A stretch of DNA of 64,000 nucleotides from positions 744,001-808,000 of the forward strand of contig NZ_CABPSK010000001.1 in the NCBI RefSeq assembly GCF_902459645.1. Reading direction: 5' to 3'. Origin of the DNA: Pandoraea pneumonica. Lineage in GTDB: Bacteria; Pseudomonadota; Gammaproteobacteria; Burkholderiales; Burkholderiaceae. Positions within the stretch are counted from its first letter, which is position 1; the number at the start of each line of letters is the position of its first letter. Below, piece after piece: positions 33,975 to 41,513 of the stretch. Below the pieces are notes generated by a model. The model did not search any database. It was not told the origin of the DNA and saw only the letters and a program-made list of their open reading frames with translations. The position numbers and the translations under genes are program-made.

Positions 33975-36350
33975 TCAGGATAAAAACAACCGCTTGCGAA
34001 TGATGGCGTGTACGCCCCAGTTGCCGTTCACGACCTGCGTCACACCGAAATCGACGCCGACCGAAAGGATGGCGTTGGCCTCGTCCTCGGTCAGGCCGTG
34101 AACTTGCATCAGGAACCGGCGCGCCTTGTAGAAGGCGTCGCGTAAGGCGCTATCCAGCGTCGATTTCATGTAGATCTGGCTCTGCGCCTTCTGGCCCAAC
34201 TCGGCGAGATGGTTGGGGGAACTGAAGCCGTGCACGATCCACTCGTTCGCGGTTTCCACCAACGGATAGGTCAGATCGGCGAATGGCGCGTTGGCCGCAA
34301 TGGCGGCCTTCTTGTGCAAGATCAGTTGAATGTTGCCTGTGAGCGAACATTCGATGGCCGTACCGCCCAGTTCGGCATCGCCTTGCGACGCATGCGGGTC
34401 GCCGATCGACAGCAACGCGTTGGGCACCGCCACCTTCAGAAACACGCTGGATCCGCGCGTGACCCGCCAGTTGTCCAGATTGCCCGCGTAACTTGACGGC
34501 GGAATGGAGTCGATCAGCCCGTCTTGCGCAGGGGCCACCGCGAGTACGCCGAAGTGCGGTCGCAGCGGAATCTCAATGTCCTTCAGCGCACGATGATTCT
34601 TGGTGATCTTCGTGTGGTCGACGGGCACGCCGGGGTAGTCGATCGTCGCGTGCACGACGCCGAACGGGTCGCGCTGCGGCGTCCAGCGAAAGCTGTAGAT
34701 CGCGCGTGCCACGCCGTCGTTGCGTTCGCAGTCGATCTCGAAAACGGTGACGACTTCACGCTCGCGCGGTGCCGTGAGCATGTCTTGATAGTGAAAGCCC
34801 CACCATGCCGACGCGTGTGCGCCGAACGCCTTACCCGCATACGCCGGGTTGGCACTGGGGCGCGGCTGCAAGTCGAGAATTCGGACTTCGAGGACGTCGC
34901 CAGGCATGGCGTCTTTCACGGCAATGGGGCCGGTGCAGATGTGGACACCGAAGCCTTCTCCGGCGCCGCGCCCGTAGACCGATGCGTCCATTGGGCCAGC
35001 ACCGCGCCGGTCGACGTTCTTCTGCGTGGCGGTCCAGTGAAATACGCTCTCGGCCCCGGGGTCGCCTTGCACCATGCGCTCCCAGTCGTCGGTAGCGTGC
35101 TGGGTCAGGGTTTCGATCGTCACGGTGTCGCCCGATTCCACCGTCAACACGGGCGTCAAATCATGACTCAGATACCCCCAGTGCACCGACTCGCGGGTCG
35201 CGCGCAGATAGTGGTGCTGTCCCGTGTGATCCGAACCGTCGTTGTGAACATCGCTCGAATCGTGGGCTTCGGCGTGCAACTGGAGTGCCGCACGCCGGGC
35301 GCCGGTGCGCGCCGGGTCTGCCACTGAACCTGCGCTGCGTTGCGACCCGGTCGGCGGAAAGTCGGGATGGCCGCGCGATATCCGCGCTCGGGCGGGCAGG
35401 CTGCGCGCTTGCACGCTGAGTTCGCGATAGGCCTTTGGCGACACCCCGAACCGCTCGCGAAAGGCCTGACTGAAATACGACGGATCGTTGAAACCCCAGC
35501 GATAGCAGATGTCCGACACCGCTAGCTGGTCGTAAGCGGGGTTCGCGAGATCGGCGTGGCAACGCTCCAAGCGGCTATTTCGCAGATAGGTCGAAAAGCT
35601 ATGACCGGAGTCTTCGAACAGTTTTCGCAAATAGCGATCCGAGACATGTTCGTCGCTGGCAATGGCTGAGAGCGACAAATCGGGCTCGGCAAGACGCGCC
35701 TGTATGCGATGGCAGATCCGTGCGAACGCGGTCGAGCGCGATGATGATAGCCCCGACGCGGTATGCGGTTTGGCGCTCGCGAGGGCCGAAGCCAGCAATT
35801 CCAGGAGCACCCCTTCGACCGGTTCAAGCGCCTGCCCATCGGGCTCCGGCATCGCATCGAGCTGATCGGCAAGCGTGCGCAGCAGACCGCCGAACAATCC
35901 GCCGACTGAAGGGTGCAGCTTGCAAGTACCGACGAGCGGCGCACTGGCCAATCGGGGCGCGATCAGCGCGTGCCGAACGTGCAGGGTGACGATGCGAAAC
36001 GGAGTGCGGGCAACGAAATCGACGTTCTCCATGCCCGGAATGCAGACGATCTCACCGGTCGAGAGCGGTTCGTCGATCACGCTGCCAGTGAGTTCGGCTT
36101 GCCCGTCGAGCAACATGATCAGCAGATAGCCACGCTCACCGCCAGCACGTGCGGACACAATCTGCGGCGTTGCAGCAATGACGGAAATTTCGATACCGGC
36201 CGGCGTGCGATGCGAGAGCAACGTGCCGTGCAGCGGTTGCGCTAGCGCAGGCGAGCGGAAGTGCAAGCGGGCGTCGAGCAGCTTGGCTTGCCACGCAGGG
36301 CCTCGCTGGTCATGCGCGTACGACTCGGTAGAAAAATGCGCGCGATCCAA
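33975..36350 (-). CDS. AraC-family regulator fused to acetamidase/formamidase
   Basis: 791 residues in one uninterrupted frame. Residues 1-200 are an AraC ligand-binding (cupin-like) domain, and about 210-310 are the AraC DNA-binding domain with two HTHs (LSLSAIASDEHVSDRYLRKLF; ICYRWGFNDPSYFSQAF). A 70-residue linker follows, then residues about 381-791 form a complete FmdA-type amidohydrolase (VHWGYLSHDLTPVLTVESGD, GNLDNWRV, LSIGDPHASQGDAE). The enzyme half resembles the separate formamidase at 36906. A GTG near residue 343 could allow separate translation of the enzyme, so a fused product is likely but not proven. The gene could be a substrate-sensing enzyme-regulator that controls the adjacent formamidase/XapX operon. 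Confidence 0.85.
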   Translation of the reverse strand: MDRAHFSTESYAHDQRGPAWQAKLLDARLHFRSPALAQPLHGTLLSHRTPAGIEISVIAATPQIVSARAGGERGYLLIMLLDGQAELTGSVIDEPLSTGEIVCIPGMENVDFVARTPFRIVTLHVRHALIAPRLASAPLVGTCKLHPSVGGLFGGLLRTLADQLDAMPEPDGQALEPVEGVLLELLASALASAKPHTASGLSSSRSTAFARICHRIQARLAEPDLSLSAIASDEHVSDRYLRKLFEDSGHSFSTYLRNSRLERCHADLANPAYDQLAVSDICYRWGFNDPSYFSQAFRERFGVSPKAYRELSVQARSLPARARISRGHPDFPPTGSQRSAGSVADPARTGARRAALQLHAEAHDSSDVHNDGSDHTGQHHYLRATRESVHWGYLSHDLTPVLTVESGDTVTIETLTQHATDDWERMVQGDPGAESVFHWTATQKNVDRRGAGPMDASVYGRGAGEGFGVHICTGPIAVKDAMPGDVLEVRILDLQPRPSANPAYAGKAFGAHASAWWGFHYQDMLTAPREREVVTVFEIDCERNDGVARAIYSFRWTPQRDPFGVVHATIDYPGVPVDHTKITKNHRALKDIEIPLRPHFGVLAVAPAQDGLIDSIPPSSYAGNLDNWRVTRGSSVFLKVAVPNALLSIGDPHASQGDAELGGTAIECSLTGNIQLILHKKAAIAANAPFADLTYPLVETANEWIVHGFSSPNHLAELGQKAQSQIYMKSTLDSALRDAFYKARRFLMQVHGLTEDEANAILSVGVDFGVTQVVNGNWGVHAIIRKRLFLS

Positions 36351-36378
36351 GGCCTGCCTCCTGCATAAGTAACGAAAG

Positions 36379-36415
36379 CCCGGGCCAGCGTGCTCAGTAC
36401 GAACACTGGCCCGGG
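36379..36415 (-). terminator. Hairpin terminator of the formamidase-XapX operon
   Basis: CCCGGGCCAG (36379-36388) pairs perfectly with CTGGCCCGGG (36406-36415). On the minus strand the stem is followed by CTTTCGTTACTT. It lies between the last XapX gene and the start of the AraC fusion gene, so it separates the two transcripts. Confidence 0.65.
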
Positions 36416-36451
36416 ACGTGCCGCTAACGGGTTGTCGACGTTCGCGTGTGT

Positions 36452-36643
36452 CTAGCCGATGTGCAACTGGCCCCGCATGGCGGCAACGAGCACGAAACCG
36501 ACGAAAGTGCCAAAGATAGCAAAAATACCACCGAGCACATTGGGCGCGGGAATCGGTGCCCGTACGCTCGTGTAGACGATGCCGGTGACCAGCCCGACAG
36601 CGGCCGCCTGAAGTTCAGTGGCGCCTAGCGTGAGTTCTACCAT
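36452..36643 (-). CDS. XapX-domain small membrane protein
   Basis: 63 residues with two hydrophobic segments and the XapX (DUF1427) signature GLVTGIVYTSVRAPIPAPNVLGG. GAGGAG precedes the ATG. It is the distal gene of the formamidase operon, 10 bp after its paralogue. XapX proteins have no assigned function; two hydrophobic helices with a Pro-Ala-Pro motif suggest a small oligomeric membrane protein. Confidence 0.82.
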   Translation of the reverse strand: MVELTLGATELQAAAVGLVTGIVYTSVRAPIPAPNVLGGIFAIFGTFVGFVLVAAMRGQLHIG

Positions 36644-36653
36644 GACGCACTCC

Positions 36654-36893
36654 TCAGGATGACCGGGCTGGCCGCGCAGGCGGCAGTGCCTCGGCGGGCG
36701 GACGGCCGAACGTGACCGAACGCCGCCACGCCTGCACGATCAGATAGCCGAGGTACGTGAACACGATGGCAAAAATGCCACCGGCGACATTCGGCGCGGG
36801 AATCGGCAGGTTGAGCCACGAGTACAGCGTGCCTGTGACCAGCCCGACAACCAGGGCGACGATTTCGTTGCGCCCGACATAGACGTATTGCAT
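36654..36893 (-). CDS. XapX-domain small membrane protein (paralogue)
   Basis: 79 residues, with GLVTGTLYSWLNLPIPAPNVAGG as the XapX signature, two membrane segments and a polar, proline-rich tail (RPPAEALPPARPARSS) absent from its neighbour. AAGGAG lies 9 bp before the ATG. It sits 12 bp after the formamidase stop, so the three genes form one operon. Confidence 0.82.
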   Translation of the reverse strand: MQYVYVGRNEIVALVVGLVTGTLYSWLNLPIPAPNVAGGIFAIVFTYLGYLIVQAWRRSVTFGRPPAEALPPARPARSS

Positions 36894-36905
36894 GGCGTGG
36901 GCTCC

Positions 36906-37964
36906 TTACGGCTTCGTTAATTTCGAAGCGGCTTCCATCGCGTCGGTCGGCTCCGGCGGGAAGAGGCTGCGCGGCATGGTGCAGTGAATCCCTTGCGTGC
37001 CGTCGACCACTTGGGTGACGCCAAAGTCTGCTGCGACGCTCATCAGCGAGTAGGCGTCGTCGCGCGACAGTCCTTGCTGCTCGGTGAGCAGTTGCACCAT
37101 GTCGCGTGCGGCGTTCTTGCCCGCTTCGTCGAGATCGGGGTGGAAACCGTGGACGATCCAGCAGTCAGGCGTTTCCAGCAGCGGCGACGGGAACTGGAAG
37201 TCCTTACGCAGCACGATCTGAAACAGCACGTTGAGCGATGCTTCGATGGCGGTGCCGCTGATCTCGCCATCGCCTTGCGAAATATGCGGGTCGCCAATCG
37301 AGAACAGCGCACCGTCCACTTGCACCGGGTAGTACATGGTGGCGCCCGCGCCGATACGCCAGTTGTCGATATTGCCGCCGTGCAGCCCCGGCTCGACCGT
37401 GGTCACACGCCCCTTGGCGTCGGGGGCGACCCCAGCGGTGCCCAGATGCGGGCGCACGGGCACGCGTACGCCAGCCAGCGCCGGTTGTTTGCAGCATTCG
37501 CGATGATCGACCACCTTGCCGGGCGTGGTGAGCTTGCCGGGATAGTCGAAGGCAAAGAGAGCGTGTGCCGTGTTCGAGCGGTTATCGAGCTCGTAAATGG
37601 TCACGCGTTCCTTCTTGAAGTCCTCGTAGAGTTGCCCCCAATGCGCGGCCACGTTCGCGCCGTAGCGAAAGCGCGGAATCATCTGGAGGTAGCGCACTTC
37701 TAGCATGTCGCCCGGCTTCGCGTCTTCCACAAAGATCGGGCCGGTCATGATGTGCACGCCGGGGTTGCGGTCCTCATGGGGAATCGTGTCGTAGATGGCG
37801 CGCACGGCGGCGTCCATCATCAGATCGGGGGCGTCGCCCGCGTGGTGCGTGACAGCTTCGGCGCGAATCAGATCGCCGCTTTTCACGGTCAGCGCGGGAC
37901 GCTGGGTGGCGTCGAAGTAGCCCCAGTGCACGGTTTCCGGCCGTGCGGGAAGGTCGTGAAGCAT
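36906..37964 (-). CDS. Acetamidase/formamidase (FmdA family)
   Basis: 352 residues, in the usual range for the family. Key segments: VHWGYFDATQRPALTVKSGD at the start, RPHLGTAGVAPD, GGNIDNWRIGAG and FSIGDPHISQGDGE, whose His and Asp residues sit at the active site. It hydrolyses formamide or a small amide to ammonia. AGGAGA precedes the ATG. It heads an operon with two XapX genes and is paralogous to the enzyme half of the AraC fusion protein downstream. Confidence 0.88.
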   Translation of the reverse strand: MLHDLPARPETVHWGYFDATQRPALTVKSGDLIRAEAVTHHAGDAPDLMMDAAVRAIYDTIPHEDRNPGVHIMTGPIFVEDAKPGDMLEVRYLQMIPRFRYGANVAAHWGQLYEDFKKERVTIYELDNRSNTAHALFAFDYPGKLTTPGKVVDHRECCKQPALAGVRVPVRPHLGTAGVAPDAKGRVTTVEPGLHGGNIDNWRIGAGATMYYPVQVDGALFSIGDPHISQGDGEISGTAIEASLNVLFQIVLRKDFQFPSPLLETPDCWIVHGFHPDLDEAGKNAARDMVQLLTEQQGLSRDDAYSLMSVAADFGVTQVVDGTQGIHCTMPRSLFPPEPTDAMEAASKLTKP

Positions 37965-38091
37965 GCCATGTCTCCTGATATTTCGTTTTAGGGTGAAGTC
38001 ATGGTAGTGCCCGACAAAACCCGACGATTAGGAGCGTTTGACACGTTCTCTGTTGCTGGAAGGAACTAACGTTAACCCCGGTCTATGGGGA

Positions 38092-38123
38092 ATGCCCGGT
38101 GCCGTTGACGGCGCGCCGGGCAT
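38092..38123 (-). terminator. Hairpin after the alpha/beta-hydrolase gene
   Basis: ATGCCCGG (38092-38099) pairs with CCGGGCAT (38116-38123), with an inner GCCG/CGGC stem. It begins 18 bp past the hydrolase stop. There is no T-run. Confidence 0.45.
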
Positions 38124-38140
38124 GACATGGTGGGAAGTGC

Positions 38141-38839
38141 TCAGCGGCTGGCGAGCGTCGCGGCGGCCTCATCGACGAGCGCGGCAACCTCCACGGGCTT
38201 CGATGCCAGCGACGCATGGCTGGCCGGGAGCGTGATGACTTTCTTCGCGTTCAGCCGCGCCGCCATCATCGCCTCGTTTTCCGGGGCAATCATCCGATCG
38301 TCGCTGGAAATTTGATACCACGATGGTTTCACTTTCCATGCGGGGGCAGAGATGGTGTCGCCAAAGGTCGAGGCGAGGGGGGCTTTTTGCGTGACGGCCA
38401 TCACGAGACCTTCCTCTGGCGTCAGGTCCTGACAGAAGCTCTCGTGGAATTTGTCTGGCTTGATCCACAGATAACCGTCGCTGTCCGGTGCCAGATTGGG
38501 AACGGCGACGGGAGGGTGTTGTTCGGTAATGCCGCCGGGGCTCTCTCCTGCGTCGGGCGCAAACGCGGCGATGTAGACGAGTCCTACGACGTTTGGCTGA
38601 TTGCCCGCTTCGGTGATGACCGCACCGCCGTAGGAATGTCCCACCAGCAGAACGGGGCCGCGCTGCTGCGCGATCATCTTGCGCGTACGCTCTGCGTCGT
38701 CGGCAAGCGATGTCAACGGCAACTCGACGGCGTGAATCGACCTATATCCTTTGCGCGTCAGTTCGACGATGACCTTCGCCCAGTGCGCCGCGCCTCCCCA
38801 GAAACCATGAACCAGAATGACTGTCGGTTTATCGCTCAT
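38141..38839 (-). CDS. Alpha/beta-hydrolase (EstC-like esterase)
   Basis: 232 residues. HGFWGG at the N-terminus is the oxyanion loop, Ser69 lies in GHSYGG, and a late His sits in LPASHASLASKP. The compact size and the motif ILVHGFWGGAAHW match the methyl-salicylate-esterase-like group common in Burkholderiales. There is no signal peptide. AGGAG precedes the ATG. It is a single-gene unit and its substrate is unknown. Confidence 0.85.
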   Translation of the reverse strand: MSDKPTVILVHGFWGGAAHWAKVIVELTRKGYRSIHAVELPLTSLADDAERTRKMIAQQRGPVLLVGHSYGGAVITEAGNQPNVVGLVYIAAFAPDAGESPGGITEQHPPVAVPNLAPDSDGYLWIKPDKFHESFCQDLTPEEGLVMAVTQKAPLASTFGDTISAPAWKVKPSWYQISSDDRMIAPENEAMMAARLNAKKVITLPASHASLASKPVEVAALVDEAAATLASR

Positions 38840-39138
38840 GCTCTGCTCCTAGTCGATACCCTTCGTCGGCGCATTTGCGATGCATAGCCTGCCGACGAGA
38901 CGAGGCTATCCGGCGTCCCGGAGTAACGACTATAGGTGACGAATTCGTCGGGCGTGAGACAAGTTATGCCGCTTCGATGACGTGTTTCGATGACTCGTTC
39001 GATGAATGTTAAGCACGCATGACAAATAAGTAATCCGCGCTTCATGTTGTTGTTTGCCGCAGCTTCTTACGATGGTACCCAACAGTTCCACAGGGACTGA
39101 CGTCTTCCCGAGTCATCTCAACTTAAAGGGGTATCACC
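38840..39138. other. 299-bp divergent region upstream of the DUF4148 gene
   Basis: It holds the metal-response box at 39020-39049, a probable -10 (TACGAT, 39068-39073) and a 12-bp palindrome GACGAATTCGTC (38938-38949). No gene is visible. Confidence 0.55.
39020..39049 (+). promoter_or_regulatory. Heavy-metal two-component operator, copy 1
   Basis: TGACAAATAAGTAAT, then CCGCGC, then TTCATGTTG. The same 30-bp arrangement recurs at 40036-40065. The TGACA...GTAAT core is like the CopR/CzcR (cop-box) consensus. A TACGAT -10 candidate starts 48 bp after the box start, as in copy 2. Confidence 0.7.
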
Positions 39139-39477
39139 ATGATGAAACGCGCATTGCTTATCTCCACTTTTGCCACCCTCAGCGCCAGCGCCTTGATGTC
39201 GATGTCTGCACAGGCCACGGCACGCTACGACAACAACATGCCGCCGTTCGAGTCCGCTACCGGGTCGACGGTTGCCCGTGACGACGTCGCCAAGCAATTG
39301 AACGAGGCACATGCCAACGGCGTGCCGGTGCCGACCACGCTCAAGGCGCTTCAGGCGACCCAATCGCCGTCGAAGATGACGCGCGAGCAAGTGCAAAAGG
39401 AGTTGGAAGCGGCTGCCTCGCAGGGCCTGCTTAACCAGCCCGATTCGGTGTATCCGAAGTTGCCGCAGGTGGACTGA
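39139..39477 (+). CDS. DUF4148 secreted protein
   Basis: 112 residues. A signal peptide ends near SAQA (residue 26), so the protein is periplasmic. The remainder has the DUF4148 look: VARDDVAKQLNEAHANGVPV and SKMTREQVQKELEAAASQGLL. This family is common in Burkholderiaceae and has no known function. The metal-type box upstream suggests induction together with the czc genes. It is followed by the next gene after 4 bp. Confidence 0.85.
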   Translation: MMKRALLISTFATLSASALMSMSAQATARYDNNMPPFESATGSTVARDDVAKQLNEAHANGVPVPTTLKALQATQSPSKMTREQVQKELEAAASQGLLNQPDSVYPKLPQVD

Positions 39478-39481
39478 CGAC

Positions 39482-40015
39482 ATGCGTCGGCGTCTCCTGT
39501 CTCTCGCGCCCGCCGTTGGGGCTGCATTCGCAGTCGTGCTGGTCACCGCTGGCACGGCGCAGGCCAACGACTTAGTGCCGTGTCGCTGGTTGGGTAAGCC
39601 ATCGCAATGCGTCTCGGTGCCACTCGAAAGTGTCGACGCCGATGCGCAAGCGAAAGCGTTCTCACCGCCGCCGTCCGATGTCGCCCGGGTGTATCTCGTT
39701 CGCCAGCGAACGACCGACCCTCGCCGCGTGACGCCGGTCGACGTGGGCGCGGCACACGCAGGCGATCTCGCGCCGATGACGTATCTGGTGCTCGATCTGC
39801 CGCCGGGGGAACACCCGTTCACCGGTCAAGCCGATGGACCCTTCGGGCGGCGTCTGCGCCTCGACGGGGGGCAGACTTACTTCGCTGAGTTGCGCCTCAC
39901 GCAATGGCTAAACACCATGTATGGCGCCATCGAACCGATGCCGGAAGCCGATGGACGGCGCGCTGTCGCCGCGTCTCGACTCGCCCGAGCGGGGCACGGG
40001 AGCACGCATCCGTGA
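39482..40015 (+). CDS. Secreted protein of unknown function (DUF2846-like)
   Basis: 177 residues with a signal peptide ending near AQA (residue 27). The body (VARVYLVRQRTTDPRRV, LDLPPGEHPF, YFAELRL) resembles DUF2846 lipoprotein domains but has no lipobox. Two cysteines follow the signal peptide (LVPCRWLGKPSQCVSV) and could form a disulfide or bind metal. It is co-transcribed with the DUF4148 gene under the metal-type box. Confidence 0.7.
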   Translation: MRRRLLSLAPAVGAAFAVVLVTAGTAQANDLVPCRWLGKPSQCVSVPLESVDADAQAKAFSPPPSDVARVYLVRQRTTDPRRVTPVDVGAAHAGDLAPMTYLVLDLPPGEHPFTGQADGPFGRRLRLDGGQTYFAELRLTQWLNTMYGAIEPMPEADGRRAVAASRLARAGHGSTHP

Positions 40016-40035
40016 CAGCGCACCTCATCGGAAGA

Positions 40036-40065
40036 TGACAAAAATGTAATCCCCGTTTCATGTTG
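40036..40065 (+). promoter_or_regulatory. Heavy-metal two-component operator, copy 2 (czcCBA)
   Basis: TGACAAAAATGTAAT, then CCCCGT, then TTCATGTTG: 24 of 30 bases agree with copy 1. A TAGGAT -10 candidate (40084-40089) lies at the same distance as in copy 1. It sits 130 bp before czcC and is the likely CzcR binding site. Confidence 0.75.
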
Positions 40066-40196
40066 CTGATCGCGGCCGGTCCTTAGGATGCCCGCTGACC
40101 GGTGCTTCACGAACGGTTTCCCCTTTCCTTGTCCGGCCGCGCTGGCAGATCGGCCACGATCTCCCCCCAGCCAGCGTGCCGGTCCTCTTTGCGCCC

Positions 40197-41510
40197 ATGA
40201 AGATCACCCTCTATGCAACAGGCGTTGCCATGCTGCTGCTCGGCACCGCCACGGCAAGTGCACAGCCTGCCGTGAGTCCGGCGGATAGTTCATCCGGCCC
40301 CTTGGCGGCGCTCACGCTGGCGCAAGCCATGCGCAGCGCACTCGAGAACAACATCGGGCTGAAGGTGGCGCGACGAGAAATCGACGCGCAGTCGGGGGCG
40401 CTGCTTCAGGCGAGCGCACGTCCGAACCCCGAGCTCTCGGTCCTACAGGAAGATTTCCGCAGTACCACGCGCACGACCACGGCACAACTGACGCAGCCTA
40501 TCGAGCTGGGCGGCCAGCGTAAATGGCGGGTCGAAGCCGGTTCCGCTGCGCAGCGTGCCGCCGAATTGGATGCCCAAGCCAGCGAAGCCGCTGTGCGCAG
40601 CGAGGTCGTCGCCCGCTACTACGAGACGCTGGCGAGCGCCGAGCTCGTCGACCTTGCGACGCAGACGGCCAGCATTGCGCAGGAAACCCACGCCGCCGTG
40701 CAGCGCCGGGTGAAGGCTGGCAAGGTCTCGCCCGTGGACGAAGGCCGCGCCCAGATTGCCGCGAATAACGCCCAGATCGAACTCGCGAGCGCCAATGCCG
40801 CGCGGGACCGCGCACGGGCGCGGCTCGCGCAGGTGCTCAGTGTCGGCGAAGCGCAGTTGCCCGGCACGCTCTCGGGCAGCCTCGACGCGTTGCCGTCACT
40901 GCCGGAATGGTCGCGTCTCGCGGCGGCGCTCGACATCACGCCTGCGGTGCGCTCGGCGAGCGAGGAGATTCAACGCCGCGACGCCCTCGCAAAACTGGAA
41001 AGCGCGCAGCGGATCCCCGACCTGAGTGTCACGTTGGGTTTGAAGCGCGTGACCGATGGCGGGCGCACGGATAACCAAGCGGTGGTTGGGTTGTCGATCC
41101 CATTGCCGATTTTCGACACGCGTCGCGGTGCCACGCTGGAGGCCGTGCAGCGTGCCGATATCGCGCGCGATGCCTATCTTGGCGTTCGCCAGCAACAACA
41201 GGCAACGCTTACGAGCGCGTACGCCGAATTCACCGCAGCACGCGAGGCAACGCGTCGCCTCAGGGACGACATCTTGCCGCAGGCGCAGAGCGCCTACGAC
41301 GCGACGCGCCGCGGCTTTTTGCTAGGCAAGTTCGGCTTCCTCGATGTGCTCGATGCCCAACGCACGCTCGCCCAGGCGCGCTCCCAATACATCACGTCCG
41401 TCGCCAGCGCCTACAGCGCCTACGCCACGGTCGGCCTCGCCGTCGGCGGCAGTGTCGACGGCGTATCGCTGCTATCCCCCGAGCTTCTGACCCAATCGAA
41501 AATTCAGTGA
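40197..41510 (+). CDS. czcC: Outer-membrane channel of metal efflux RND system (CzcC-like)
   Basis: 437 residues from the ATG at 40197, where a signal peptide starts (MKITLYATGVAMLLLGTATA); a GTG at 40176 is possible but adds hydrophilic residues. It belongs to the TolC/OEP family with the two-fold helical repeats (ALTLAQAMRSALENNIGLKVA, GKFGFLDVLDAQRTLAQAR). It connects the inner-membrane pump to the outside. The adaptor gene starts 3 bp after its stop. Confidence 0.88.
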   Translation: MKITLYATGVAMLLLGTATASAQPAVSPADSSSGPLAALTLAQAMRSALENNIGLKVARREIDAQSGALLQASARPNPELSVLQEDFRSTTRTTTAQLTQPIELGGQRKWRVEAGSAAQRAAELDAQASEAAVRSEVVARYYETLASAELVDLATQTASIAQETHAAVQRRVKAGKVSPVDEGRAQIAANNAQIELASANAARDRARARLAQVLSVGEAQLPGTLSGSLDALPSLPEWSRLAAALDITPAVRSASEEIQRRDALAKLESAQRIPDLSVTLGLKRVTDGGRTDNQAVVGLSIPLPIFDTRRGATLEAVQRADIARDAYLGVRQQQQATLTSAYAEFTAAREATRRLRDDILPQAQSAYDATRRGFLLGKFGFLDVLDAQRTLAQARSQYITSVASAYSAYATVGLAVGGSVDGVSLLSPELLTQSKIQ

Positions 41511-41513
41511 GGA

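Noticed and set aside
38938-38949. Palindrome GACGAATTCGTC upstream of the DUF4148 gene as an operator
   Set aside because: Single copy, outside the metal box and promoter geometry; chance cannot be excluded.
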